The notes below the pieces were generated by a model. It ran no database searches, was not told the DNA's origin, and saw only the letters and a list, made by a program, of their open reading frames with translations. 64,000 nucleotides of DNA from Tretioscincus oriximinensis (taxonomy: Eukaryota > Chordata > Lepidosauria > Squamata > Gymnophthalmidae): assembly GCA_022410635.1 (NCBI GenBank), contig JAJVDF010000018.1, forward strand, positions 3,268,612 to 3,332,611, written 5' to 3'. Below are positions 33,653 through 45,890 of this stretch, piece by piece. The position numbers and the translations under genes are program-made. Each line of letters starts with the position of its first letter. Within the stretch, counting starts at the first letter, position 1.

Positions 33653-36600
33653 TAGACTCCATGTTATCTCCTCAATGAATAGAATACAGTTTTTCATAAA
33701 ACAGGAAGGAAAATCTCTAATTCCTAGAACAAGAATCATAACCAGAGCAGGAAAATCTCCGGGAAGATGTTTAATTTTCATTTAGTATTTCAGTGCCAAA
33801 TGGTTGTGACCAGGGAATGAATATAAGTTCATGTGGCTGCAGCAAAACTCACCTGGATCTTTTTGCATGCAGCTCAAACTCCTTCCCTTGCCAGGAGCTA
33901 CAGTTATGCATACTAAGAACTAGATCTAGTCAAGAGCATGAACACATAGTGATTTCATTCTGCACACATAGAAAGATATAGTACCATGTGATATCTCTGT
34001 TGTACATGTAATTGCTCATTTGAATTGGTTAGATCCAACTGTTCTTTGATTTCATTCCCTTTGGTTCACTAGGATTTTGATATTTATTATTGTTATTTTG
34101 ATTTTTCTCCTTTGTTGTGGGGGATTGACTACAACTCGATAATAGAACAAATTGAGAAACAGAAGGTCCCAGACTCTCCCAGTGTCTCTTGGCAATTTCA
34201 AACTACTTTATACAGTAAAATACAGTATATTTGTTAAGAAAACTCCCATGCAGTCAATCTGGAATTAAATCTGATTAGGGCTCTAGAGTTAGAAGTATAG
34301 TCAATTTTGTCATTGTTTGGTTTTTTATTCCTTTTTGAAATGTGTGAGCATGAATGAACATACTAGAGTGTAAATATTCTTTCAAAGTTCTGAGAGCTGT
34401 TTTGTCTCCTGTTCATAAGTCAGAAAAGCAGAATCCACCTTCCGGTATAATAAATAGTCACATTCAACCCTTCCTTTTGTAGCCTCCCCAAAGATTCACA
34501 TCTGTTCAAAGCCATTGTCAACCTGAATGGCTGAGATGTGCCACTTAATAAGCCTGGGGGAATTGTCACTAGAATTCCTGGTGTAGCAAGGTTGAGAAAA
34601 TGGGGCTAATTCTACTGCTGGGGAAAATAGGCCTGCATTGTTTAGCGCTTTCCTCCCCCTGTTTCCCTAGCCCTAGAACAAAAGCAGCAGATATCATGGG
34701 GCTATTAGACCAGAGTGCTTCATGCTGACAGCAAAACTCAGGGGCACTTAGGGAACCATTAATACCAGCTTTTATCAGCACTTAACTGCTCACTCCGAGC
34801 CCCAAAGATTTTTTTTTTAAAAAAAGAAAGAAAAAGAATCAGGGGGAGACTTGCAATATTAATCACAAGTATTTTTAGGTTCCTGAGAGATTAGTGATGT
34901 GATTTGGGGTCAAAATGACCAGGCTGCTCAAAACAATTCCTTTTTTTTCATCGCTTGTATTTATCTTTTCTTACTAAGATGGCTGTTGTTAGGCTTTATT
35001 TTACAAGCATTTCTTGCAATCTTCCTTTGAAGTTAATCATTTCTGGATCCTGCTAGGCAGGAATCTAAAGTGTGCTAAGATTGCTTGGGGAGCAAAATAA
35101 TGGTTGGACTGTACTCATTTTTCTAGGTAAGAGTGTTTGCACAAGTCAGCTGTTCTGTAGACTCACTGGCACTGTCCTTTTGATCATCTAAGAATCACAA
35201 ACCTAAGAAACAGACATTCTTCTTGGGTTTTGTACAGCTTTAAAACATTTCCATATCCTTATTACCCAAGAGGTGACTTACTGAATCAGATTCAAAAGAA
35301 TTCCCTCTAAGATTGAGTTCATTGGCAGGATAGGAAGCTAAAGGCTCCAAACCAATTCTAGCCTGCTAAAGCAGCTATCCAATCAGGATCCTGGAAAAGC
35401 AGGCCTAGATGAAGGCAAACAATAACTCTTGGAACCAGTGGGAGTAACAAAGTTTCTATGCAGCCACAAAAGACATCTCTCTCTCTCCCTCCCCCCCCAA
35501 TCCTCTGTTCCTCATCCTGAAGTTTGATTTAGATAGTTTTTCTGATATCAAATACTTTCAGATAATTGACCATTCCCGATATAATGCAGAATCAATGCCT
35601 TACCATCCTAAATTACAAATTTCTTGGTTGATATTGAAGTTTCCAATGTAGCATCCCGTGTTTTGAAATAGGTATGCAGGGAAGAGTTTTCTACTTACTT
35701 TTTTTTTGAGAGAGAAACAAGGTCATGTTCATTTTTTCCTCCTATATCTTTATTTTTTATAGCTGCTGTTTACTCTTCAAGTTCAGGAAATAAAGATACT
35801 GACATCCTTCCCATTACCTTTTCAGGATGTACAATAGCAGCCAAGAGACAGTTTTGATCAGAAAAAAACAACCTATCAAAGCTGAATAAATTGCGGGCTT
35901 CTGACAGCTGCATTTAGTGGTTTAAAATGAGGTGGTTAGAAATATATATATTTATTTACAGATTGTGAGACCCAAAACATATGATTTGATTTCAATATTA
36001 CCATGATGAGAGATATTTATATAACCATAGCCATTCTTTGAAAGTGCAAAGACCACTATAAACTGGTTTTTGTTCTCAGTGTGTCAAATTGACCAAAGAG
36101 AGTCATATAGATGTTGCATTTCTGCTCATTTACTTCCCTTGTGTTCCAGAAGCCATTTCTGCCTAATTGGTGTGATAATATATCACAGTGAAACCTAGGC
36201 ACTTTTAGGCTCTCATTATAGATCCTAAGGCAAGAGAAATGAGTGTCGATTCATATTCTTGATTGTATGTATTTGGGGGGATTATGATAGGTAATCCACT
36301 TTCTGTTGGACAGAAAAAAGGAAATATAGACAGACACAGTGCCACATCTTGCATTGCATCCCTACATCATTTAGTTATCTCACTATAGTTGGATGTTACA
36401 CAATAAAGCTTTCTTGTGGAATATCCAGTTAGAGTGGAATAAATAAATGATGTAGGGATGAGCCTTGGTTATTAGGATTCCTGATTTTATTTTGCTCTGG
36501 AATCTCTTGGAGTCGATTTACATGTCAAGCTCCACTGCTAATCTGTCATGAAATTTAGGATGTTACCACACTTCAGTTTTCTCAAGATTGGGACAATACC

Positions 36601-37726
36601 CTTGAAAACCCATCTGTACAAGATGTATTTCATTTTTGTCAAAATCCAGCCTTTCTGGATTTTGCACTGGTCTATGTGTATTGAGTTCACTGTTTAAATT
36701 GTCTGAATGAGAACAATGGTGCAGCACATTAGATGTCTTGCAACAACTCCCTAAAATGGATTATTGGTCAAGCATATTAATCTGCCCCTCATGTGCAATG
36801 ACACCAGGTAATGCACATCAGCAATGGCATGCTTGCATATAGGTTAAATTAATGGGCTCATGGGATCACCTGCAAGAAGCATGCATCTGGATTCAGATCC
36901 TGACNCCAGATGCTGCCATCTGCAAAACAAATCTGGCAAGCATTTACTCACCCTGCTTGTGATTGACACAGATGTGATGAATCCCATTAGAAGTGTTACC
37001 AAGGCAAAGCAGAATCACATTTGTATGAAAGGGAAACATAAGGCACTTCTATAGTGCCTTAAGTTCCTCCATGGAATTTTAGTGGATCAAGCTAATCCAC
37101 TTTTACTAAAGTGAATTGCCTCTGATAAATACAAATTGGGTCTTTATCTAGTCTCTGCCCATGTTTTGATAACTATTCTATCTTNTTCGTTGTAGCCAAT
37201 TCAACAAAACTTTAACAATAGTACCAAGGTTTTTTCAGGGTTTGCAGAAGAAAGCATTTTTCGTTCTTCGCTGATCATTACTGGGTTTGATGTAAGATTT
37301 TGGTGGACAGGTAGCATAATTTGAGGAGGTGTTACTATGGGCTCTTCCTTATTTATAAAAGGCAACATTGTTTCATTGAATATCAAGAAACTCTTAGCTG
37401 TCAATAAGGAAATGTTTCTGCGACATCCAATGTGTTCCTTTTGCCACAATTAAGTATGGATACAAAGGCTTCTGTTGTGCATTTACATTTTTTCTTCATT
37501 CCCCCCCTTTCCCTACTAATTTCTGCATATATTTGCATAAAACACAAGTTCACATGACATTCTATATCCTAAGCACAATCTAGCATTCATATTTGATTCT
37601 ATTCTAAGCTGCACTAAATTCCTTTTTCCAGCTCCCTTTGGGGGTGCAGATTCTTTTTCTAAAGAAATGTTATCTAATTGGGCACATTCTCCTCTTCCTT
37701 GCTTACCCAACTGGGATGCACCCAAA
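33653..37726. other. intronic sequence, nothing recognised
   Basis: About 4 kb with no mobile element recognised. Simple runs occur at 34,809-34,825 (T then A), 35,475-35,500 (CT then C) and 35,940-35,955 (AT). Open frames are short and featureless. This is the longest element-poor stretch of the downstream intron. Confidence 0.45.
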
Positions 37727-37740
37727 CTCTTAAAAGACCA

Positions 37741-37903
37741 GCAAAGGAGCTAGTAGCACTTTGAGACTAACTTGAGAAAAGTGGGTGGCATAAACTTTCG
37801 TAGACGTGTCTACAAAAGCTTATGCCACCCACTTTTCTCAAGTTAATCTCAAAGTGCTGCTAGCTCCTTTGCTGGACTTTCTACTAGACTAACACAGCTA
37901 TTT
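37741..37903. mobile_element. fold-back copy of the hammerhead-like family with 14-bp TSD
   Basis: Perfect direct repeats ctcttaaaagacca lie at 37,727-37,740 and 37,904-37,917. The insert is a near-perfect palindrome. The left arm (antisense) runs gcaaaggagctagtagcact to the family hairpin. The right arm (sense) runs from the hairpin to gtgctgctagctcctttgct and then extends about 28 bases further to aacacagctattt. The palindrome centre, gtagacgtgtctac at 37,800-37,813, is the same hairpin that sits beside GAAA in the other copies. The right arm reads ACAAAAGC where others have ACGAAAGC. The two arms differ at few sites. Confidence 0.8.
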
Positions 37904-37917
37904 CTCTTAAAAGACCA

Positions 37918-39051
37918 ATTTGGCTCTCCATTGTAAAACTTAGAATGACAATTGCCACATATATTACAAAGGGTAGTAGGACTTTGAACTACGATAGCTC
38001 CTGAAAATTTTACCCACTTTGACCCTTTGGCAACTCATAATAATTTGCTGTATGTATGACAGTGTGTTTAGAAACCATCACTTTCCCTGATGCTGAAGCG
38101 CTTACCTTAGGCTTCTCTGCTGGTCATTATGCTGCTCTGAAGTACCTTGCAGGCATTTCGATTTATTTCCATGTCAAAGGTTACCATAGAAATTTGTCTC
38201 GCCCTGCTCAGTAATTGCCTGGAAATTAGGAGAAGCTGGCCAGACTGAAAACCTTCCTGGCCTGAGTGGGTAGAGGAAAGCCTCCATCTGAAGTCATCAA
38301 GATAGATTTACCATTTGCCTTAGAGTTCATGGACAATCTGCAATTTTGTGATGTCGTCCAGACTGAAAAGTCCATGATTTTTGCAACCATGGGGTTTGGG
38401 TAAAGTTTGAATGGTGGCGGGAGGGGTTAGAAGGTGGACATTTGGATTATGCAACCGTAACCAAGGATGAAGACAATGAGAGGTATAGATGTATTTAAGC
38501 TTTCACTATTTTGTCTCTGTGAATGGACCAATTACAGACTGAGGTTTTACCAGAATTGCAGGCGTGGGGAAGAGAATGAACTTAAGCAACTGGTGAAAAC
38601 AGTCCTTAATTTGCTGTTGAAGGTTTTCTTTATGAATCTTTGTGCTGCACTCCTGTGCCACATCTGGGAATACTCATTTCAGGTAACTTGAGAAATGAGC
38701 TGTGGCAGAAGTGCTGTAACAGCTCAATCCTTCCAAACTACTTCATCACAGTTGACATGGAGAGATGCATTGAAAAGTTTCTGTGCCTGAGATTGAGGAA
38801 AGAATTGGATGAATCTGGAACTGCCTTATTGTAAGCACTGAAATTCTTGGAAAATGTGGAATAGAGCACAATATATTTCATAACTTTCATGAAAATGTGC
38901 TGCTACTGCAGCCATAGTTCCTTAGTGTGTAGCAATTGTGGCATAAATCCAGTTTCAAATCTTTCCTAACTGATTGGCAGTTTTATTATGAGAGGTTAGG
39001 GAGTGATATACCTTCAGAGAGTCCCCCATACCTCCCAGTCCACACATATAT
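37918..39051. other. intronic sequence, nothing recognised
   Basis: A 74-codon and a 64-codon frame at 38,467-38,834 have no domain. No repeat was identified. Confidence 0.4.
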
Positions 39052-39435
39052 GTGCCATGCTCAGCTGCTCACTCAGTCCTTATAAGAAATGTGCTGTTCA
39101 TCAAATACAAACAATACAGAAACAGATGGGAAATTATTCTAACAGCCCTGGTCCCCTTTGGCACTGTTTTTTATGTTGTGATATCCCCCAGTTCATTCTG
39201 GGAGGATGTGGATGTGCAGGATCCTGCTGGGTTTTNGGCTGTGGCCATAGACAGCCTACCAGAGGACCTTCAGCAGCAGACAGAGCCTTCTTCTGTGGCC
39301 ATAGCTGAAGGAGAGAAACCAATTGATTTTCAAGATGTTGCAATTCATAGAAAGGAGAAGAAAGCACAGAAAAGATTAATTAGGGCAGCTGAGAGAGCTC
39401 GTGTAATGAAGCACTCCTGGCTCCAGATGCTTTAA
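39052..39435 (+). pseudogene. unrecognised 127-codon open frame, possible processed gene fragment
   Basis: The frame has a hydrophobic stretch, IILTALVPFGTVFYVVI (about residues 28-44), that could be one membrane segment. An acidic, glutamine-rich middle follows (SFWEDVDVQDPAG, LPEDLQQQTEPSS), and then a basic charged tail, HRKEKKAQKRLIRAAERARV. One codon contains an N at about 39,236. The composition looks more protein-like than the chance frames around it, and it is sense to EPHB1. I recognise no family. There are no visible splice sites, promoter or poly(A) signal tied to it. It could be a retrocopy, a fragment of an unknown transposon, or chance. Confidence 0.25.
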
Positions 39436-39572
39436 GAAAAAGACCTATAAACAAGGTGGAAGTTCCACACAAATTTATAGTTGACAAGTGATCAACTGCT
39501 CATCTTTAATTCTGTTTTAGTTCTTACCTGTGGGAAGTCTTTGTATTTTCAGTTAGCTGTTTACATTTGCAT

Positions 39573-39660
39573 GTCCAGCAAAGGAGCTAACAGCACTTTG
39601 AGATTAACTTGAGAAAAGTGGGTGGCATAAGCTTTCGTAGACACGTCTACTTCTGATGCA
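39573..39660 (-). mobile_element. hammerhead-like family member, antisense
   Basis: The plus strand reads gtccagcaaaggagctaaca, then cttgagaaaagtgggtggca, gctttcgtagac, acgtctac and ttctgatgc. On the minus strand the hairpin and following GAAA are intact (39,633-39,650), but the upstream box is CAGAAG rather than CTGAAGA. Nearly identical in body to the arms of the 37,741 copy. Confidence 0.65.
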
Positions 39661-40344
39661 TGGTAGGTTGTTAAATTCCATTTTTGGGTCTCCATTTTAA
39701 GCATGAGCTTCTTTTAGTTGTGTTGCTAGTTCTTCAGGGCTCTTTAGTTAATAATTTGTAGTTGACTTAAAGTAAGTTTCAGTTTGCCTTGTGCTTCTTA
39801 GTTATCCTTCTGTAGATGAGACAGAACACACCTCCATAAAAAGTTTGAAAAATAATACTTATTTGCTTGTTCCATACAATATTATTGCCATGGCTCCTTT
39901 GTATGTGTTATGCTGAAAAATGTCAGGGCTTTTAGGGGAAGCATCTAAAAGTCATTGCATGGTGATGGCCATTTGTGTTTATTCAATAAACAGTAGAATA
40001 TATTTTTGCTTGCCATTGGTGGCTGGGTGGAAACCAAATACAATGTACCTATTTGGGGAAGATTGGGGGGAATTTAAGAGAATGCAAACTTAGGAGGCAC
40101 TCAGACTTTACAAAAGAGAAAAGAAAAAGATATTTCTGCCATGATCAGCTACTCCAAATGGTAATTTTGCACTCCCAAACAGAATAAGGAGGAATCTTTT
40201 TCTGTGGTGGATTAAGATGTTTCCTCCTCATTGGGTATGTAGACTTGGTCTTGCCTAGATATAAAGGGGGTGGATTCTGCCCCTGCCCTCAATGCAGAAA
40301 TCAATGTCATACATTGAAGATGAAACTATTAAACATTGATGGAA
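39661..40344. other. intronic sequence, nothing recognised
   Basis: No coding or repeat signal was seen. Confidence 0.4.
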
Positions 40345-40480
40345 CTGAATCAATACTCTGGGAAGTGTGTGTCTCTTGTCTTGTTGTATGTCATATTGAT
40401 TGTATAAGTTTCTTTGTGAGGCCCTTTGGAAAAAAGGGCATTATAAATAAATGTTTTGTTTATTATTTATTTATCTTTGC
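40345..40480 (+). mobile_element. L2-like LINE 3' terminal piece
   Basis: It ends aggccctttggaaaaaaggg, cattataaataaatg and then ttattatttatttatc, a LINE/SINE-style 3' tail. The region before it is too diverged to translate. Confidence 0.4.
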
Positions 40481-40561
40481 ATGCACAACCAGTTTACCAG
40501 TGTTCTGTCCTGCAAGTGTAGCATCCTCACCTTAGGGGCACCAGGAGTCCTTTCTCTATAC

Positions 40562-40797
40562 CAGGGATCCTCGAACGTTTTAAACGGGGGGCAGTTCACT
40601 GTTCCTTAGATTGTTGGAGGGCCGGACTGTGCATTCTGTGCATGCGCTATTGAAAAGGCAAGGGGTGTATTATTGTGAGCCCAGGACTAGTCGGCTGCAA
40701 AGCAGGACAGATGGCGGTGACAACAACAACTTGCAGGCCGGATAAATGTCCTCGGCAGGCTGCATGTGGCCCGCAAGCCATAGTCTGAGGACCACTG
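40562..40797. mobile_element. hAT-like MITE, 236 bp, with 8-bp TSD
   Basis: The element begins CAGGGATCCTCGAACG and ends GTCTGAGGACCACTG. The ends are imperfect inverted repeats starting with CAG, as in hAT elements. Flanks ctctatac (40,554-40,561) and ctctacac (40,798-40,805) are an 8-bp TSD with one mismatch. The inside is GC-rich, with gggccggactgtgcattctg and catgtggcccgcaagcc. Non-coding, non-autonomous. Confidence 0.85.
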
Positions 40798-40805
40798 CTC
40801 TACAC

Positions 40806-42195
40806 CATAATGGTTCTTAAAGTAGATCTTGTCCTTGCTTATTTGATAGGAAGAGAAAGAAGTGCATTGGTTCTGTTGCTTATGACTCTTTCTCTACTGT
40901 TTCTTAAGAGTAAAACCAGAGAAAGCAGAGAGCATAGCGCAGACCTGATTTCTTCTTCCTTCTTGTAATTGCATTTGGATATAAGAAAAAGTGTCCTAAA
41001 TTTTAAAAAATAGCAGGTAACTGATGCATTTTTCCAAGGTACTTCAGAACTGTCTGGGCAGTTAACAGTTACTCTGGAAACACTATACTTAGGTGCTGTC
41101 TGAGGGCAACCTCAGAGATTATATTGGGATTCTGAATACAGAAAAAACAGATTATCTAATGTTGTGGTTCTTCTGATTATGAGGAAAAGCGGTGAGTGAG
41201 TGTGGCTTATTGCTGCGTAACATTTTGCACTACAACTAAATTCTAGATCGACTATAAAGCAACTGTTAATAATTTCAAAGTTTTTGCTCATCAGCCAGTT
41301 CTTACTTTTAAAGGATGAGCTACAGAAGAAAAGATAAACCCNATTGCTAAACACAGCTGGATAATTAAACTGAGATAAAAAAATAGAAAAAAGTGAATTG
41401 TTAACCTGGTATCCTTCTTTCTGAAAGAAATGTGATTATCTAGATCACTTGCTACCTTGAAAGTATTGTAATTGTTTTTTAACTTTGATTGCTTAAAAGA
41501 GGGGACGGCAAATATTTAGCTCTCTAGTTGGATTACAATTCTTATTTGCCCCAATTAGATTAGTAATAAAATTGTTTGTGTGTGTATTTTTACTTCTTTT
41601 GTTTTATATGATTCTGGACAACTTCAATAATGTGATTTGGTCTCTGAGACATTGGTTAATTCTTATGATTTTTATATTCTTACGGTGATGCATATACAAA
41701 TATTAGTTTAAAATAATTGTTTCAAATTCTTTTTTTAGGTTTTTTTTTTATAAAATGTGAGCCTCAGACTCAGAATTATTTTGTATGTGCTCTCAAGAAC
41801 AGAAATAAATACGAAGAACCATCATAAATCATTTCCTCTATGAATTTCTTCTTCAAGTCTATGGCTGTTCTTTGTTTTTTAAAACAAATCTATAGTAATA
41901 ATTCTTTATTCGTTGCAGTATAGAAAGTACCAGTATGTCCTTTGGTCACCTTAGTTTGTCATTTGATCTGATATATATATATTTATAATTTATCTCAATT
42001 CATTCATTTTCCCATATTCAATTTCTTACTGGTAATTGATACCTTTGATAGGGTGATACCATCTAGTTACATATTTGTTGGCTCTCTGGCGTTCTTATGT
42101 TCTTGAGTCCAAACATGTGGTGATAACACCAGAGAATGTGAAATTTTTCATGGAAGAAGAGGAGAGGAAAAAAATAATTCTATCGAAACAGTCTT
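40806..42195. other. intronic sequence, nothing recognised
   Basis: AT-rich. Includes an atatatatat run near 41,971 and an N at about 41,342. Confidence 0.45.
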
Positions 42196-42199
42196 GGGT

Positions 42200-42605
42200 A
42201 ACTGGTATTTAGCTGGGAAGGGTGGTTAGATGGGGGAGAGGAGGAGGGCAAGAGTAGGTCCGATTACAAAGCTCCATTATTGGGAGCACCCAAAGGTTTT
42301 TTGGTGTCTCCAGTAATGGAGGCCAAGGGTCGGGCCAACTCTGGGATGGAGTGGGAAGGCAGGGACAGGTGTCGGGGGCAATGCGTGTGCCGCAATTGCT
42401 CTTGCCTATTGCTGCTGCCATCACAACACTGTCCCCTGGTGGAGCCCTTCTGGGCTCCAGTGGGGATGGCAATGGCAGTGAGAATGTCCCTAATGGCACT
42501 GGCCTCACGTGAGTCCACTTACGCTGACAGGAGCGTGACTGCAGACTTGGGGGTGGACCATACGCAAAATGACATTTACGATCTGCTGGCTTGTTTGTAC
42601 TTTAT
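42200..42605. other. GC-rich island of unknown nature
   Basis: The composition jumps to G/C-rich with several CpGs, in an otherwise AT-rich intron. Frames of 84-110 codons exist on both strands, but none carries a known motif, and they arise from the lack of T/A-rich stops. A short inverted pair, gctccattattgggagcacc and gtctccagtaatggaggcc, is near its left part. A GC-rich non-autonomous transposon is a likely explanation. Confidence 0.35.
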
Positions 42606-44145
42606 AGTATAGGATTTTATCTAGAAACAGATTTGCAGTTAAGCAAACATGTATTAACAATAGTCACAAAAAGCATCTTTTCTTCTTCCCAGAATGGCAG
42701 TTTATTGCTTGACAAATGAAGATACCCATTGAAGCATTGGCTTGAAATTTGGCACTCTATTGTTGTATACTGAAATAGGAATGACAGTATTTTGGTAACT
42801 TTTAGAATATTTTGCAGATTCAAAAATCTTTGAAGGCTCCTATTATTTTCCCAGCTTCTTTAAGACTGGATTTGCGCAGTTAAAGCTAGACTTGGAGTGA
42901 TTGTACTTTTGTTTGAATAAATCTGTCACATGTTGCTTTGCAAGTATATTTAGTGCAAACAGAATNTTTTAAAATGCTTAATAATTAATCCGCTGTTACT
43001 TTCTTGCTAACAATTGTGGAGCAACTCTAAAAGGTTTTGTGTTTCCTATACATTTTGTTTTTAAAATTTTGATCCTTTCTGCATTTAATTTTTCTTGGAT
43101 TGTATCATGGGGTAGCCATAGCATTTGGATAGCAGGTTCCTATCTGGGATATCATCTGGAACAATATCTTGTATAACAAGGGCCTTCGAATCATTCCTGT
43201 ATCAATCAATATAAAATAAAGGCCCTTCCTGAAATTACTTTGCCAGTTCTCTGTTAGTAATTCTGGATATTGTTTTNGTTCTGGAATAACTGTAGCAGGT
43301 AGCATGTATAACTAGTGAAATACAAGCAGTAATGTGAACTAACATTTTCTGTTACATATATTCCTTATATCTATACCCACACTTTATTCAGGTTCAGTCC
43401 ACCTACAGATGCACTGGAATTTGTTCCAGGACAGAAATCATAAATAGGGCTGTGATACTTACTAATGTGGAGCACTATTATTCCAGAATGCAAAGCACTT
43501 AGTTTAGATCTGATCTGGAATACCACTAACCCAATAAATATGAAGTACGCAGACTACCGATCAATGTATTACAGATTAGCAAGTATATGCAGAAAATGCC
43601 TTAGGTTAATGGCCAATCAATTTGTGGGCTATTTGTTTCTCTCAGGGGATCTGGGTTGTACATCCAGATGAAGCTTTAAAACCCACATTTTCCTGACTGT
43701 AATGAGAGAACATTTCCTTAATGAGAGAAAGTCTAGGTTTATAGGAAATACTCAAAGGCCATCATGTGAAGTTTTCCTCCAGTCTTTTGGACTCTAAGCA
43801 TGTAAAGNTAAACACATGCATATAGGTGTTTTTTCATTCTCCTATGAAAACTTTGCTCCTGTGCAAATTGGGACTGTTCTGCCCCTTTGTACTGATGGAG
43901 CTGTCTTCCTCATTGTCCTCTCTCACATACATTAGCAAATGGAGAAACATGTATTTGCTTAATTAGATGGTAGAACTGTGTTTNGAACTTGTCATGACAA
44001 CCATGGTTACTACCCCACTACAAGTTTAAAATCTCTCTCTCTTTTTTTTTTAAGCGAGGCATCACATTCACAAATATGTCCCCATTTACCTTCAATCTTC
44101 CTCGCAGTTCCCTCTCTGTCCTCAACACATCCTGACAATTTTCGT
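42606..44145. other. intronic sequence, nothing recognised
   Basis: AT-rich, several isolated N bases, no element identified. Confidence 0.45.
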
Positions 44146-44149
44146 GACA

Positions 44150-44510
44150 TCACAAGCAGGGTCAGTGGAACCATAGAGAAAACTGGTGCAGTGCGCAGGA
44201 GCTCCCAGGGTCTGGGCCCCACAGGCCCTGGTGGTTTTATTTTTAATTTAAAATAATAATAAAATTTGGGCTTTATTCATCACGAGGTCCGAAATAAAGC
44301 CTGAAATAAAGCCTCAAAATCCCCAAGCCCTTCTTACACACCGGCAGCAGTAACAGGTGGCAGCGGCATTGAGTGCATGCAACAGCACAGCAACAGGTCC
44401 CAGAGCACCAAGANTGGGGGAGTTGGAAAGGGGAGGATGGGTCATTTGGGACAGGGGATTGGGCCCCCCATGAGGGCGATGGTGGCAGGGAACTCCTATA
44501 GAGTAACATC
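44150..44510. other. second GC-rich segment of unknown nature
   Basis: Contains gctcccagggtctgggcccc, gcaacagcacagcaacaggt and gattgggccccccatgaggg. An A/T-rich break lies at 44,230-44,270, and the phrase gaaataaagcct is repeated twice at about 44,290-44,312. No protein or family was recognised. Confidence 0.3.
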
Positions 44511-45756
44511 ACAAAATTTTCACACATGGAAACTCCATCATCTGCTCTTCCCCCCTGAGAGTCTCCTGCAGTTAGTGATCACAAGAAATCATTTTTGCGC
44601 TTGCCAGACTATAAGCTCCAGCACTCTTTGCAATCCTGCATACAATTCCCAAGTATTCTCTGCTAGCTGAAAGCCAATCAGCTTTTTACAATTTACATAT
44701 TCAAGCTCTGGAGGGAGATTTATTTCAGATTTCTTTCAAAATGGAGGCTGCTAAATCAGATAATATTCAGTGGTTGTTTACTACGCAGTAAAGACCTTTA
44801 GAGTATGTGGAATGCTGGACATGTGTGATTCCGTGGGGCAGACAGAAAGTAAAATTGCCTTCAAAGCACAGGAAATAGAACCTGGGAATCGGGCTCTGGT
44901 TTGTAAGGCAAAACTATTTCCATTAATCTTAGAATGTTTCCTTTTAAGCTTAAAATATCACAGTAAAGAAAAATTGTGGTTTCAAAGTTTGTGTCGATTC
45001 AGCCAAAGTTTTACCTTGTGAATCACATTGCATTATTTTTTTTGCCTGAAATATATTCCACTTGTTTGGTATAAATATGTATATACATATAAATATAGCA
45101 TGTACAAAGGACATGTCCACATGGCAGTGCAATATTTGTTGTTTTTTAAACAAAAAAGCAAAAACATTGATTTCAATATTTTGTGGAAATAGCATAAACT
45201 GGCTGAGATGCTTCTAGGCAGGATATAAACATTGAAATGAATATTCATTCCCTCCCTTTCTATATACTAGATTGATTCCAATCACATGACATGCAAATTA
45301 TATATTTTTTTAAATAGAATTTTTATTAGTTAAAAATTTGATTAAATTTTATGAGAGGATAATGGGAAATATAAGGGAATATGCTGGAAAATTGTGGGAA
45401 TTATACTAAATTTTTGGAAATTTCCCCCCAAAATGAAGAAGAGCCTGAAGGACACACACNTGTAATTTGTGAATTCCTCCATGAAGATGTCTTTTGGTGC
45501 AGAATGTTTCCTTGGAACTTTTCCAGTGGAATATTCCCAATTCTAACCCTTCCTTTCAAATCCAACCAGAAATAGATACTTCGGGATACAAAAGTAGGAA
45601 CTGTTATTTTATCAAACTATGCNGTATTTTTACATGCCTTGGACTCTNATACATCATCTCNTATATCAATGGAGCAATGAATATCCTCACATTATGTTAA
45701 AAAAGAAATACACATGTTCCTCTGGACCAGAATTTCTAGCATTGGGGAAGGGCATC
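44511..45756. other. intronic sequence, nothing recognised
   Basis: AT-rich, with clustered N bases between 45,460 and 45,661. No repeat identified. Confidence 0.45.
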
Positions 45757-45890
45757 TCATAGCATCTTAAAGGCCAACAAGAAAAGATACGTATGAGCTT
45801 TTGCAGATTTAGATTAAGTAAAGTTAGTCTACAAAACACATGCTACCTATTTATTTTTGCTAATGACTAAGGTGCTACAAAAAACTCTTG
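45757..45890. repeat. old inverted pair of hammerhead-like family arms
   Basis: The left part (agcatcttaaaggccaacaa, then gtatgagcttttgcaga) is the family in antisense. The right part (agttagtctacaaaacacat, gctacctatttatttttgct, then aaggtgctacaaaaaactc) is the family in sense. The centre is badly decayed. It resembles the fold-back at 37,741 but is older. Confidence 0.45.

Noticed and set aside
33356..33785. 141-codon minus-strand frame
   Set aside because: It is antisense to the CR1-type LINE at 33,285-33,652 and runs on into intron.
42209..42612. Overlapping 84-110 codon frames on both strands
   Set aside because: They occur in a GC-rich island where stops are rare; no motif and no consistent frame.
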